From Salinibacterium sp. (lineage in GTDB: Bacteria > Actinomycetota > Actinomycetes > Actinomycetales > Microbacteriaceae): a stretch of DNA of 64,000 bases. Of the stretch, positions 33,362-42,089 are shown in pieces. The DNA is taken from positions 744,001 to 808,000 of the forward strand of contig JADGNA010000008.1 in assembly GCA_015234465.1 (NCBI GenBank). The letters are read 5' to 3'. A program made the position numbers and the translations under genes. Below the pieces are notes generated by a model. That model saw only the letters and a list, made by a program, of their open reading frames with translations. It did no database searches and was not told the origin of the DNA. Position 1 is the first letter of the stretch. Every line of letters begins with the position of its first letter.

Positions 33362-34351
33362 ATGCGTGCACTCAAGGTGGAGAAGAACGACGACGGCATC
33401 ACGACCCGCCTCATCACCGATCTCGGCGATGACGACCTGATGGCGGGTGACGTCACGATCGACGTCGAGTATTCGAGCATCAACTTCAAGGACGGCCTGG
33501 CCATCACGGGGCGGCCCGGCGTCATCCGCGACTACCCGCTGATCCCCGGCATCGACCTCGTCGGCACGGTGGCCGAAGCGGATGCCTCGAGCCCCTGGGC
33601 TGCGGGAGACCGCGTGCTCCTCAACGGCTGGGGCATCGGCGAGTCGCACCACGGCGGCCTGGCGGAGCGTGCGCGCGTCAAGTCGGATTGGCTCGTTCGC
33701 GTGCCGGAGTCGCTGAGCTCACACCGGGTCGCCGCGATCGGCACGGCAGGGTTCACGGCGATGCTCGCCGTGCTGGCGCTCGAGCGGGCCGGTGCGCTCG
33801 ACCACTCCGATGGCAGCGTGCTCGTGACGGGTGCGGCCGGCGGCGTCGGGTCGATCGCGATTGCGCTGCTCTCGCGCCTCGGCCACCACGTCACCGCCTC
33901 GACCGGCCGCATGCAGGAGGCCGACTACCTGCACTCACTCGGGGCCGACGACATCATCGACCGCGCCGAACTCAGCGAACCGGGCAAGCCTCTCCAGGCG
34001 CAGCGATGGGCTGGAGCTGTCGACTCCGTCGGCGGGCCCACCCTCGCCAACGTCTTGGCCCAGACCACCTACGGCGGCACGGTCTCCGCCTGCGGCCTCG
34101 CCCAGTCGGCAGACCTCCCGGCAACCGTCATGCCGTTCATCCTTCGCGGGGTCACCCTCGCGGGCATCAACTCCGTCATGGCGCCGCAGCCCCTGCGCGA
34201 GCAGGCCTGGCAGCGCCTCGCGAGCGACCTCGACCTGGAGCTGCTCGACAGCCTCACGGAGACGGTGTCGCTGGCGGATGCCCCGGGCGTGGCCGAGCGC
34301 ATCCTCAGCGGCGGAGTGCGCGGGCGCACCGTCGTCGACGTGCGCAACTAG
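33362..34351 (+). CDS. acuI: AcuI/YhdH-type NADPH-dependent acrylyl-CoA reductase (MDR family)
   Basis: 329 residues of the zinc-free medium-chain dehydrogenase/reductase family. N-terminal YSSINFKDGLAITGRPGVIR and PGIDLVGTV are characteristic of YhdH/AcuI; VLVTGAAGGVGSIAIALLSRLG is the NADPH Rossmann motif. The enzyme detoxifies acrylyl-CoA in the family; the physiological substrate here is unproven. Ends 6 bases from the convergent hemD. Confidence 0.88.
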   Translation: MRALKVEKNDDGITTRLITDLGDDDLMAGDVTIDVEYSSINFKDGLAITGRPGVIRDYPLIPGIDLVGTVAEADASSPWAAGDRVLLNGWGIGESHHGGLAERARVKSDWLVRVPESLSSHRVAAIGTAGFTAMLAVLALERAGALDHSDGSVLVTGAAGGVGSIAIALLSRLGHHVTASTGRMQEADYLHSLGADDIIDRAELSEPGKPLQAQRWAGAVDSVGGPTLANVLAQTTYGGTVSACGLAQSADLPATVMPFILRGVTLAGINSVMAPQPLREQAWQRLASDLDLELLDSLTETVSLADAPGVAERILSGGVRGRTVVDVRN

Positions 34352-34357
34352 GGAGCG

Positions 34358-35140
34358 CTACTCGTCGTCGCCCGTCTTGTTGTGGGCGTAGTCGGCGAGG
34401 GCTTCAACGAGCGCTTCGGCGGTGCGATCCTCTGAGATCACGTCGACCTTGAGGCCGGCGGCGCGGGCGTCGAATGCCGTCCGCGGGCCGATGCAGGCCA
34501 CCACGGTCGACTCGGGCAGGGTTCCGAGCTGCTCGTTCACCTCGCGGGCGACCACGCCGGAACTGATCAGGATCGCGCTGATGCGACCGGATGCGACATC
34601 CGCCGCCACTCGCTCCGGGATCGGGATGCCCACGACGCGGTGCGCGGTCACGAAATCGAGTTCGAGCCCGAGTTCGGCGAGACCCTCGAGCACGCCGTGC
34701 TCGGTCGTGTCACCCTCAGGCACGAGCGCGCGCCCGCCCCTCGCGTCTTCGGGCCAGGAGGTGAGCAGGCCGCGCGGGGAGTTGTCAGGCGAGGGAACAA
34801 GGTCGGCCTCGTAGCCGGCGAGCGTCAGTGCCGCGAGCGTGGTCTCACCAACGCAGGCGATGCGCGTCTCGGGCGGCACCTGCACGCCACGGATGTTGAG
34901 CACGTCGACCGTCGTCGCACTGCTCACGACGATCCAGTCGTAGTAGCCCGACTCGAGGCGGCTGAGTGCTGCGTCGAGCGGCGCAGGGTCTGCCGGCATC
35001 GAGAAGTTGATCATGGGCGCGACGACGGCGGTCGCCCCGAAGGAGCGGAGCGTCGCAGCGACGTTCTCGCCATAGGCGCCGCCGCGGGGAACAAGCACGC
35101 GCCACCCCGTGAGTGGTTTGGCGCGACGCAGAGGGCTCAT
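34358..35140 (-). CDS. hemD: Uroporphyrinogen-III synthase
   Basis: Cyclises hydroxymethylbilane to uroporphyrinogen III for haem. 260 residues, a typical HEM4 two-lobed protein: VLVPRGGAYGENVAATLRSFG, YDWIVVSSATTVDVL, ACVGETTLAALTLAGYEADLVP, ISAILISSGVVAREV, VACIGPRTAFDARAAGLKV. The family is poorly conserved, but these blocks are in order. No other hem gene adjoins it, so it is separated from the usual hemC/hemB group. Confidence 0.88.
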   Translation of the reverse strand: MSPLRRAKPLTGWRVLVPRGGAYGENVAATLRSFGATAVVAPMINFSMPADPAPLDAALSRLESGYYDWIVVSSATTVDVLNIRGVQVPPETRIACVGETTLAALTLAGYEADLVPSPDNSPRGLLTSWPEDARGGRALVPEGDTTEHGVLEGLAELGLELDFVTAHRVVGIPIPERVAADVASGRISAILISSGVVAREVNEQLGTLPESTVVACIGPRTAFDARAAGLKVDVISEDRTAEALVEALADYAHNKTGDDE

Positions 35141-35171
35141 GGTCCCATCCTGCCCCTCAGGGGCGAGACCG

Positions 35172-35205
35172 CAAAAACGTGCGGCCGCCCTTCAGCGGCC
35201 GCACG
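35172..35205 (-). terminator. Rho-independent terminator of the ytxH/holin/DUF3618 operon
   Basis: A perfect 11-bp GC stem (35178-35188 with 35195-35205, loop of six) is followed on the minus strand by TTTTT. The only classical U-tract terminator clearly visible on that strand. Confidence 0.88.
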
Positions 35206-35210
35206 CATCA

Positions 35211-35456
35211 TCAGTCGTCGCCGAAGAGCGCCCAGGCGACGAGGCCGCCGACCGCGATGATGGTCGCGGTAGCGCCCACGATCCACGGGGTCGGGTTCGC
35301 CTCATAGGAGCGCTTCGCCTTCTCACTCCACTCACTCGTGCGCTTCTTGACGTTGAACTTGTCCTCGATCGCGTCGAGCGTCTCGCCCAGTGACTCGCGC
35401 GCGGCCTCGACGGCCCTGCTGGCGTCCTTGGCGTTGGCGGGGGTGCTCTCGCTCAT
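35211..35456 (-). CDS. DUF3618-like small membrane protein
   Basis: 81 residues: ARESLGETLDAIEDKFNVKKR matches the DUF3618 pattern, followed by a basic stretch and one C-terminal membrane segment (TPWIVGATATIIAVGGLVAW). Start ATG 35456 with GAGGAG upstream. Third gene of an operon with a YtxH-like protein and a holin-superfamily protein, an arrangement common in actinobacteria and probably linked to envelope stress, though the role is unknown. Confidence 0.8.
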   Translation of the reverse strand: MSESTPANAKDASRAVEAARESLGETLDAIEDKFNVKKRTSEWSEKAKRSYEANPTPWIVGATATIIAVGGLVAWALFGDD

Positions 35457-35499
35457 GGTTCTCCTCGTATGGGGTTCGGATCTCAGGATGCCGGTCGCC

Positions 35500-35925
35500 C
35501 TATGACGACGACCAGGGGCGACGGATGCCGCGCACCACGTCGACATCGCGCTTGACGCTCTCGATGGTCGCCTCGGGCATCGGCGGGATGCCCGACTTCA
35601 GCTTGGTGTAGCCGATCCATCCGAGGATCGCGGCGATGATCAGCAGCACTCCTGCGACGACAAGTGCGGCGGCCCAGCCCGGCATGACGAGCGCCAGGGC
35701 CAGCACGGCCGCGGTCAGCAGCACGCCGACCATGAAGAGCAGCACGACCGCCGCCGCGGCGATGAGGCCGCCGCCGATGCCGAGCGCCTTCAGCTTGGCC
35801 GTCATCTCGGCCTTGAGCTGCTCGATCTCGGCGGTCACCAACTCGGAGACCAGCCGCGGCACGTCGGTCAGCAGCTCGATGAGCGAGCGCCGCCGTGCGC
35901 GGGGTGGAGTGGTGTGGTCGGTCAT
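35500..35925 (-). CDS. Phage-holin-superfamily-III-like membrane protein (DUF1469)
   Basis: 141 residues: an amphipathic N-terminal helix (LIELLTDVPRLVSELVTAEIEQLKAEM), then two long membrane segments around 52-75 and 82-105, and a cytoplasmic tail. This is the Actinobacterial Holin_X/Phage_holin_3_6 pattern; despite the name it is chromosomal and not a phage lysis gene. Lies 8 bases after the ytxH-like gene and 43 before the DUF3618 gene. Confidence 0.82.
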   Translation of the reverse strand: MTDHTTPPRARRRSLIELLTDVPRLVSELVTAEIEQLKAEMTAKLKALGIGGGLIAAAAVVLLFMVGVLLTAAVLALALVMPGWAAALVVAGVLLIIAAILGWIGYTKLKSGIPPMPEATIESVKRDVDVVRGIRRPWSSS

Positions 35926-35933
35926 AGGTGGTC

Positions 35934-36257
35934 CTAGCTCGAGGCCGCGCTCGTGCTGCCGCCAGAGGTGGAAGGCTTCGACGCCGACGTGTTCGAGCTG
36001 GAGCTGCTGGAGCTCGACTTCTTCTTGCCGCCCACCTGGGAGACGACCTTCTTCGCGTTGTCGCTGATGAAGTCGGCGACCTCAGGAGCCTTGTCCTTCG
36101 CGAAGTCCTCCACAGCCTCGACCTTGGTCTGCACTCGCGGGTCGTTCCACAACTGGGTGGCCTTGCTCTTGATGTCCTCGTAACGCTGCCGCCCTGCTCG
36201 GGCGCCCAGCACGTAGCCGACGGCCAGACCTGTCAGGATGAGAATCTTTCCACGCAC
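35934..36257 (-). CDS. YtxH-like protein with serine-rich tail
   Basis: 107 residues: one N-terminal membrane segment (ILILTGLAVGYVLGARAGR), a helical YtxH-like region (YEDIKSKATQLWNDPRVQTK and KAPEVADFISDNAKK), and a low-complexity tail rich in Lys and Ser. The start is GTG 36257 with GGAGA upstream. First gene of the three-gene operon ended by the terminator at 35172-35205. Confidence 0.8.
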   Translation of the reverse strand: MRGKILILTGLAVGYVLGARAGRQRYEDIKSKATQLWNDPRVQTKVEAVEDFAKDKAPEVADFISDNAKKVVSQVGGKKKSSSSSSSSNTSASKPSTSGGSTSAASS

Positions 36258-36365
36258 GGTGTCTCCATTCCGTTGGGGGTGGTCCTGTGTCGTCTCAGCG
36301 TAGTCCGGCGGCCTCCAGCGGATGTTTGGCAAACTCCCAGAGAGCCGCTTTCCGCCTCGCTTACC

Positions 36366-37268
36366 TCAATAGACGAACTCGAGGATGTCGCGGCCGACCG
36401 TGCGCATGGCGTCGAGCACCCGCAGGCGCTCGTGGAGGCTCGAGTCGGTGAACTCGACCGTGACGGCGTAGGAGACGCCGCCCTGCCGGCCCTTCAGCAT
36501 GCCCGCGTCACAGCGCACGCCGTCGTCGGTGCCCGTCTTGTTGATGAGCTGCAGTCCATGGCTTGTCGCGCGGTGCGCGAGCGGGTCGAGCCCGAAGGCG
36601 CTCGCGACCATCGACAGGTCGCTGTTGAGCGACAGCCAGTCGAGCACCCGCTGGCTCGTGACCGAGTCGACGACCTGCCCGCGACTGAGGGCATAGAACA
36701 ACCAGGCCAGTTCTGCCGTCGCGCCGACCGAGAACTGGGGTGCGTCATCCGGCCCCCGCTTCGCACGCACGCGGTCGAGCAGGGCGGTGCGACGGAGTCC
36801 GAGTGACTCGGCGCGCTCCCGCACGGCGTCGAGGCCGATGTGGCGCAGCAGCACGTTGGTCGCAACGTTGTCGCTCGCCGCGCCCACGAGGAGGGCGAGG
36901 TCACCGAGCGGAAGCGTCGGCACCTGCATGCGGTGCCAGAGGCCGGAGTCGGCGATCGCGTCATCCGGCGTCTTGTCAAGGATGCCGGGCACGCGCGGGT
37001 CCCGCGTCGTGATGCGTGCCGCCGTCTCGATCAGCAGCAGCACCTTGCCGACGCTCGCGGTCGGGAGTGCGACGCGGTCATCGATCGCGAGGAGCGGCAG
37101 GCCCGTCGTGAGGTCGAGCACGGTGGCGGAGACCCGGGCGCCCGCGTAGGCGAGCTCGCCGAGGGCGGCGAAGCTCTCGGTGAAGTTCTCGGCGTCATCC
37201 GTGCCGCGATGGCGGGCGACGCCCGTGGCGCGGAGGCGCCGACGACTGTGCTGGTCTGTGGAGTTCAC
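36366..37268 (-). CDS. Serine hydrolase, class-A-beta-lactamase-like (PF13354 type)
   Basis: 300 residues with the penicillin-binding motifs SVGK (nucleophile), AASDN and NKTGTDDG. The ExxLN omega-loop motif of true class A beta-lactamases is absent: the corresponding segment reads DRVRAKRGPDDAPQF. No signal peptide is evident, so it may be a cytosolic esterase-like relative or be exported by another route. The start is GTG 37268 with AAGGAG two bases upstream, a short spacing. It lies 64 bases behind the M13 peptidase gene on the same strand. Confidence 0.8.
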   Translation of the reverse strand: MNSTDQHSRRRLRATGVARHRGTDDAENFTESFAALGELAYAGARVSATVLDLTTGLPLLAIDDRVALPTASVGKVLLLIETAARITTRDPRVPGILDKTPDDAIADSGLWHRMQVPTLPLGDLALLVGAASDNVATNVLLRHIGLDAVRERAESLGLRRTALLDRVRAKRGPDDAPQFSVGATAELAWLFYALSRGQVVDSVTSQRVLDWLSLNSDLSMVASAFGLDPLAHRATSHGLQLINKTGTDDGVRCDAGMLKGRQGGVSYAVTVEFTDSSLHERLRVLDAMRTVGRDILEFVY

Positions 37269-37332
37269 GGCTCCTTCTTCTTTGCCACCGCGGATTCGGG
37301 TCGCGCGGCGGCTGGGTCGCTGCGGGGTCAGG

Positions 37333-39276
37333 TCACCAGATGCTGACGCGTTCGGCCGGGGCCAGCCACAGTGCGTCGGAGTCACTCAGGTCAAAGGTCT
37401 CATAGAAGGCGTCGATGTTGCGAACGATCTGGTTGCACCGGAACTCGTTCGGCGAGTGCGGGTCGATCGCGAGCAGGCGGATGACCTCCTCGTCGCGCGC
37501 TTTCATCTGCCAGGCCTGCGCCCAGGAGAGGAAGAAGCGTTCGGCACCGGAGAACCCATCGAGCACTGGCGCCTGCTCGCCGCCGAGCGACAGCTGGTAG
37601 GCCTTCCACGCGATGCCGAGTCCGCCGAGGTCGCCGATGTTCTCGCCGATCGTCAGCGAGCCGTTGACGTGGTGCTCGGGCGTCTGCTTGGGCGCGAGGG
37701 CGTCATACTGCTCGATGAGCGCCTTCGTGAGTTGCTCGAACGCGGCACGGTCCTCTGCCGTCCACCAATCGATCAACCGGCCGTCGCCGTCGAAGCGCGA
37801 GCCCTGGTCGTCGAAGCCGTGTCCGATCTCGTGGCCGATGACGGCACCGATCGCACCATAGTTGGCAGCGTCGTCCCGGTTCTCGTCGAAGAATGGGTAC
37901 TGCAGGATGGCCGCCGGGAAGACGATCTCGTTGAAGCCGGGGTTGTAGTAGGCGTTGATCGTCTGCGGCGTCATGAACCACTCATCGCGGTCGAGCGGCT
38001 TGCCCACCTTGCCCAGTTCGCGCTGGAACTCGAACTCACTCGTCGCCCGCACGTTGCCGAGCAGGTCAGCCGGGTCGACCTCGAGCGCCGAGTAGTCCCG
38101 CCACTTCGACGGGAAGCCGATCTTGGGCGTGAACTTCTCGAGCTTCTCGAGGGCACGCGTGCGCGTGACATCCGTCATCCAGGGCAGCTGCGAGATCGAC
38201 TGGCGATAGGCCTCCACGAGGTTGTCGACGAGCACGTCCATGGCCGCCTTCGCGGTCGGCGGGAAGTGCCGCTCGACGTAGATCTTGCCCACCGCCTCGC
38301 CCATCGCGCCCTCGACGAAGGAGACCCCGCGCTTCCAGCGCGCCCGCAGTTCGGGAGTGCCTGTGAGGGTGCGGCCGTAGAAGTCGAAGTTCGCCTCGAC
38401 GAAGGCACTGCTGAGGTAGGGGGCGGAGGAGCGGATGACCTGCCAGCGCAGCCAGTCGCGCCACGCATCGAGGCGGTCGCCCGTCAACAGGCCACCGACC
38501 CCGTCGATGAAGCTCGGCTCCCGCACGACCAACTCGTCGAAGCTGCCCGCGGGCGGGTCCATCGCCGTCAGCCAGGCCCCGAGGTGTTCGCCGGCCGTCT
38601 CAGACCACGACGTCAGGTTGTAGGTCGCCTCGGCGTCGCGCGTGCGCACGTTGTCCCAGTGGTGGGATGCGATGGCGGTCTCGAGCTCGAAGACGCGTGC
38701 CGCAGCATCCGCAACCCCCTCGATGCCGGCGAGCGTGAACATCCGCTCGATGAAGGCGCGGTACTTGTCGCGCACCTCAGCGAAGCGCTCCTCGCGAAAG
38801 TAGGACTCATCGGGCAGGCCGAGGCCGCCTTGCTCCATGAAGACGAGGTAGCGCTCGGGGTTGCCCGGGTCGTTGTCGACGAAGAGCTGGAAGAGGCCCG
38901 CGACGCCCTGCCGCTCGAGGCTGCCGAGGGTGGCCAGCAGGTCAGCGACGGATGCCACGGCGGCGACGCTCTCGAGGGCGGGCCGCAGTGGCTCGGCGCC
39001 CAGCTGCTCGATGCGCTGCTCGTCCATGAAGCTCGTGAAGAGGTCGCCGACCTTGCGCTGCTCCGTGCCCGCTTCGGCGGACTGCGACTCCTCGATGATG
39101 GCGCGGACGGCCTGCTCCGCCTCCTCGGCGAGCACATAGAAGGAGCCGTAGCGCGCCTTGTCTGAGGGGATCTGCGTGCGGGAGATCCACTTGCCGTTGA
39201 CGTGCCTGAAGAGGTCGTCTTGCGGGCGGATGCCCGGGTCGAGTTCGTCGAGGTCGATGCCGGATGCGCGCGTCAT
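37333..39276 (-). CDS. pepO: M13-family zinc metallopeptidase (PepO/neprilysin-like)
   Basis: 647 residues. The N-terminal M13 domain begins at PGIRPQDDLFRHVNGKW; the C-terminal catalytic domain has NAYYNPGFNEIVFPAAIL, the zinc motif IGHEIGHGFDDQGSRFD, and GENIGDLGGL with the third ligand Glu. The tail SPNEFRCNQIVRNIDAFYETF is the conserved M13 end. No signal peptide or membrane anchor, so it is probably a cytosolic oligopeptidase. TATGGT lies 6 bases before ATG 39276 (leaderless). Confidence 0.93.
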   Translation of the reverse strand: MTRASGIDLDELDPGIRPQDDLFRHVNGKWISRTQIPSDKARYGSFYVLAEEAEQAVRAIIEESQSAEAGTEQRKVGDLFTSFMDEQRIEQLGAEPLRPALESVAAVASVADLLATLGSLERQGVAGLFQLFVDNDPGNPERYLVFMEQGGLGLPDESYFREERFAEVRDKYRAFIERMFTLAGIEGVADAAARVFELETAIASHHWDNVRTRDAEATYNLTSWSETAGEHLGAWLTAMDPPAGSFDELVVREPSFIDGVGGLLTGDRLDAWRDWLRWQVIRSSAPYLSSAFVEANFDFYGRTLTGTPELRARWKRGVSFVEGAMGEAVGKIYVERHFPPTAKAAMDVLVDNLVEAYRQSISQLPWMTDVTRTRALEKLEKFTPKIGFPSKWRDYSALEVDPADLLGNVRATSEFEFQRELGKVGKPLDRDEWFMTPQTINAYYNPGFNEIVFPAAILQYPFFDENRDDAANYGAIGAVIGHEIGHGFDDQGSRFDGDGRLIDWWTAEDRAAFEQLTKALIEQYDALAPKQTPEHHVNGSLTIGENIGDLGGLGIAWKAYQLSLGGEQAPVLDGFSGAERFFLSWAQAWQMKARDEEVIRLLAIDPHSPNEFRCNQIVRNIDAFYETFDLSDSDALWLAPAERVSIW

Positions 39277-39282
39277 GGACCC

Positions 39283-39288
39283 ACCATA
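39283..39288 (-). promoter_or_regulatory. -10 hexamer TATGGT of pepO
   Basis: TATGGT, 6 bases before ATG 39276. Confidence 0.45.
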
Positions 39289-39376
39289 ACGAGTGCCAGC
39301 GACACGCCCCCTGAGCCGCTAGTCTCTCGGATGGCCCACGCCTGACACGGGCCGCGATACACGAAGAGGGAGCAGC

Positions 39377-40654
39377 ATGGCGATCTGGAAGTTGCACGGC
39401 GACGGCAAGGATGTTGCCGCATCAGAGATCGTGTTGCCGGAGGAGCGCCTCAACTGGCCCCGCACGATCGGCTTCGGTGGCCAGCACGTCGTCGCCATGT
39501 TCGGCGCGACCTTCCTCGTGCCGCTCATCACCGGCTTCTCGCCCTCAACGACGCTCCTCTTCTCGGGGCTGGGCACGCTGCTCTTCCTCCTCATCACCCA
39601 GAACCGCCTGCCCAGCTACCTCGGCTCGTCGTTCGCCTTCATCGCGCCGATCACGGCCGCCGTCGCATCCGATGGCAAGTCGGTCGCGCTCGGCGGCGTC
39701 GTCATCGTGGGCGCGCTGCTCGCGATCGTCGGCGTCATCGCGCACGTCGCCGGCACCCGCTGGATCAACGTGCTCATGCCGCCCGTCGTCTCGGGCGCGA
39801 TCGTTGCGCTCATCGGCTTCAACCTTGCACCCGCCGCGCGCGACAACTTCCTGCAGGCACCACTGACGGCGCTCGTGACGCTCCTCGCCGTGATCCTCGT
39901 GACGGTGCTCTTCAAGGGTCTCCTCGGCCGGCTCTCGATCGTCATCGGCGTCGTCATCGGCTACGCCTTCGCCTGGTCGCAGGGCGAGGTCGACATGAGT
40001 GGAGTGACGGATGCCGCGTGGATCGGCCTGCCCGAATTCATCACGCCGACCTTCAGCACCGACCACCTCTTCATCTACCTGATGTTCCTGCCGGTCGTGC
40101 TCGCCCTCGTCGCCGAGAACGTCGGGCACGTCAAGGGCGTCGGCCAGCTCACCGACCGCAACCTCGACCCGCTCACCGGCCGCGCCCTCTTCGCCGACGG
40201 CCTCGCGACCGTCGTCGCGGGCATGGGCGGCGGCTCCCCCACGACGACCTACGGCGAGAACATCGGCGTCATGTCGGCGACGCGCGTCTTCTCGACGGCC
40301 GCCTACTGGGTCGCCGGCATCGCCGCGATCCTGCTCGGCCTCTCGCCCAAGATCGGCGCCATCATCTTCACGATCCCGCCGGGCGTGCTGGGCGGCGTCA
40401 CGACCGCGCTCTACGGCCTCATCGGCATCATCGGTGTGCGCATCTGGGTCGAGAACAAGGTCGACTTCTCCAAGCCGAAGAACCAGTTCACGGCCGGCAT
40501 CGCCCTCATCGTCGCGGTCGCGCCCTTCGTCTGGATCATCCCGGCCGGCGAGGGTTCGATCGAGTTCAGCGGCATCATCCTGGGCACGGTCGCGGCGCTC
40601 GTCGTCTACCACGTCATGAACCTGCTCGGCCGGCTCCGCGGCACCGACAAGTAA
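39377..40654 (+). CDS. uraA: Uracil permease (NCS2 family)
   Basis: 425 residues with about twelve to fourteen membrane segments. Family motifs: FGGQHVVAMFGATFLVPLITG, LAENVGHVKG (substrate-binding Glu) and GGGSPTTTYGENIGVMSATRV with the second Glu. The NxGxxxxT region and TTYGEN favour uracil over xanthine. Symports uracil with protons for salvage. Start ATG 39377 with GAGGGAG upstream. Its downstream neighbour has its own promoter. Confidence 0.92.
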   Translation: MAIWKLHGDGKDVAASEIVLPEERLNWPRTIGFGGQHVVAMFGATFLVPLITGFSPSTTLLFSGLGTLLFLLITQNRLPSYLGSSFAFIAPITAAVASDGKSVALGGVVIVGALLAIVGVIAHVAGTRWINVLMPPVVSGAIVALIGFNLAPAARDNFLQAPLTALVTLLAVILVTVLFKGLLGRLSIVIGVVIGYAFAWSQGEVDMSGVTDAAWIGLPEFITPTFSTDHLFIYLMFLPVVLALVAENVGHVKGVGQLTDRNLDPLTGRALFADGLATVVAGMGGGSPTTTYGENIGVMSATRVFSTAAYWVAGIAAILLGLSPKIGAIIFTIPPGVLGGVTTALYGLIGIIGVRIWVENKVDFSKPKNQFTAGIALIVAVAPFVWIIPAGEGSIEFSGIILGTVAALVVYHVMNLLGRLRGTDK

Positions 40655-40666
40655 CGCCACGACGCG

Positions 40667-40672
40667 TAGGGT
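40667..40672 (+). promoter_or_regulatory. -10 hexamer TAGGGT of MATE exporter
   Basis: TAGGGT, 7 bases before GTG 40680, with CCGACA 17 bases further upstream as a possible -35. Confidence 0.5.
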
Positions 40673-40679
40673 GCTCACT

Positions 40680-41990
40680 GTGAGAGCGCTCGACCGGGAG
40701 ATCCTGCGGCTCGCCGTGCCCGCGCTCGGGGCGCTCATCGCCGAGCCGCTCTTCCTGCTCGCCGACACCGCCATGGTCGGCCACCTCGGGGCGGATGCGC
40801 TGGCCGGCCTCGGCATCGCAAGCGCGGTGCTGCAGACGGTCGTCGGGCTGCTCGTGTTCCTCGCCTACGCGACGACGCCAACGGTCGCGCGGCGGCTCGG
40901 TTCGGGTGACCGGGCCGGCGCCATCCGTGCGGGGATCGACGGGATGTGGCTCGCCCTCGCGCTCGGCGTCGTGCTGATCGTGGCGGGCCTGCCAACGGCG
41001 GTCCCCCTCGTGGAGGCCTTCGGCAGCACGGCTGCGGTGAACGCCGAAGCGATCGCCTACCTGACGATCTCGCTCTGGGGCCTGCCGGCCATGCTGCTCG
41101 TGATCGCGGCATCCGGGCTCCTGCGCGGACTGCAGGACACCCGCACTCCCCTTGTCGTCGCGACGGTCGGCTTCGGCGCCAACATCGCCCTCAACGCCTT
41201 CTTCATCTACGGACTCGGCTGGGGGGTCGCGGGCTCAGCCGTCGGCACGGTCGTCGCCCAGTGGGGCATGGCCGCCGTCTACATCGTGATCGCGGTGCGC
41301 GCCGCCCGGCGCGAGAGCACGACGCTGCGGCCCGGGCTCCGCGGGGTGAGCGGCGCTGCCGGGGCCGGCGGCTGGCTGCTGCTGCGCACCGCCTCGCTGC
41401 GGGTGGCGATGCTGGCGACGGTCGCCGTGGCATCCGGTCTCGGCGTGATCGAGCTGGCAACCCTGCAGATCGCCATGACCGTCTTCTCCACCCTCGCCTT
41501 CGCGCTCGACGCCCTCGCAATCGCCGGGCAGGCCCTCATCGGCCACGGGCTCGGCGCGAGCGACGTGGAGCGGGTTCGTCGCATCACCCGCCGACTCATC
41601 ACGCTCGGGCTGCTCTCGGGTGTCGCGCTCGGCCTGGTGATCGCGGCGCTCTCCCCCGTGCTTGGCCTCGCCTTCACGGGCGACGCGGACGTGCGCGCCG
41701 CCCTGCCGCTCGTCGCGGTCATCATGGCGGCCGGCATCCCGCTCGCTGGCTACGTCTTCGTGCTCGACGGCGTGCTGATCGGCGCGGGCGACGCCCGCTA
41801 CCTCGCGCTCACCGGCATCGTGAACCTGGCCATGTACGCGCCGCTGCTCGCGTGGGTCGCGGTCGCCGCCCCCGAAAATGCCATGCCGTGGCTGTGGCTC
41901 GCCTTCGGCTTCGGCTATATGGGCGCGCGGGCGCTCACGCTCGGCCTGCGTGCCCGATCCGACCGCTGGATCGTGACGGGTACGCGCTGA
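40680..41990 (+). CDS. MATE-family efflux transporter (DinF-like)
   Basis: About 436 residues with twelve membrane segments in two MatE repeats: PALGALIAEPLFLLADTAMVGHLG, GLLRGLQDTRTPLVV, and ALDALAIAGQALIGHGLGA. Cation-coupled multidrug antiporter of the DinF branch. GTG 40680 is preferred to GTG 40671 because the latter lies inside the -10 hexamer. Cargo unknown. Confidence 0.9.
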   Translation: MRALDREILRLAVPALGALIAEPLFLLADTAMVGHLGADALAGLGIASAVLQTVVGLLVFLAYATTPTVARRLGSGDRAGAIRAGIDGMWLALALGVVLIVAGLPTAVPLVEAFGSTAAVNAEAIAYLTISLWGLPAMLLVIAASGLLRGLQDTRTPLVVATVGFGANIALNAFFIYGLGWGVAGSAVGTVVAQWGMAAVYIVIAVRAARRESTTLRPGLRGVSGAAGAGGWLLLRTASLRVAMLATVAVASGLGVIELATLQIAMTVFSTLAFALDALAIAGQALIGHGLGASDVERVRRITRRLITLGLLSGVALGLVIAALSPVLGLAFTGDADVRAALPLVAVIMAAGIPLAGYVFVLDGVLIGAGDARYLALTGIVNLAMYAPLLAWVAVAAPENAMPWLWLAFGFGYMGARALTLGLRARSDRWIVTGTR

Positions 41991-42027
41991 CGGATGCCGC
42001 GGCATCCGTCGCGAGCCACCCGCACGA

Positions 42028-42089
42028 ATGACCGGGTTTCGGACAAATGACCGTGCCGCGGCGCGATCAGTGGTCCGAAACACAGTCAT
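42028..42089. terminator. 23-bp imperfect hairpin over the lacI stop codon
   Basis: Arms 42028-42050 and 42067-42089 match at 19 of 23 positions and share the core GTTTCGGAC / GTCCGAAAC. The right arm contains the stop codon of the leftward LacI-type gene; it sits between that gene and the rightward MATE gene. Confidence 0.65.

Noticed and set aside
35500-35925. Phage lysis gene
   Set aside because: The holin-superfamily resemblance is to a chromosomal actinobacterial family; no endolysin or phage genes are near.
36366-37268. Antibiotic-resistance class A beta-lactamase
   Set aside because: The ExxLN motif and an export signal are both missing.
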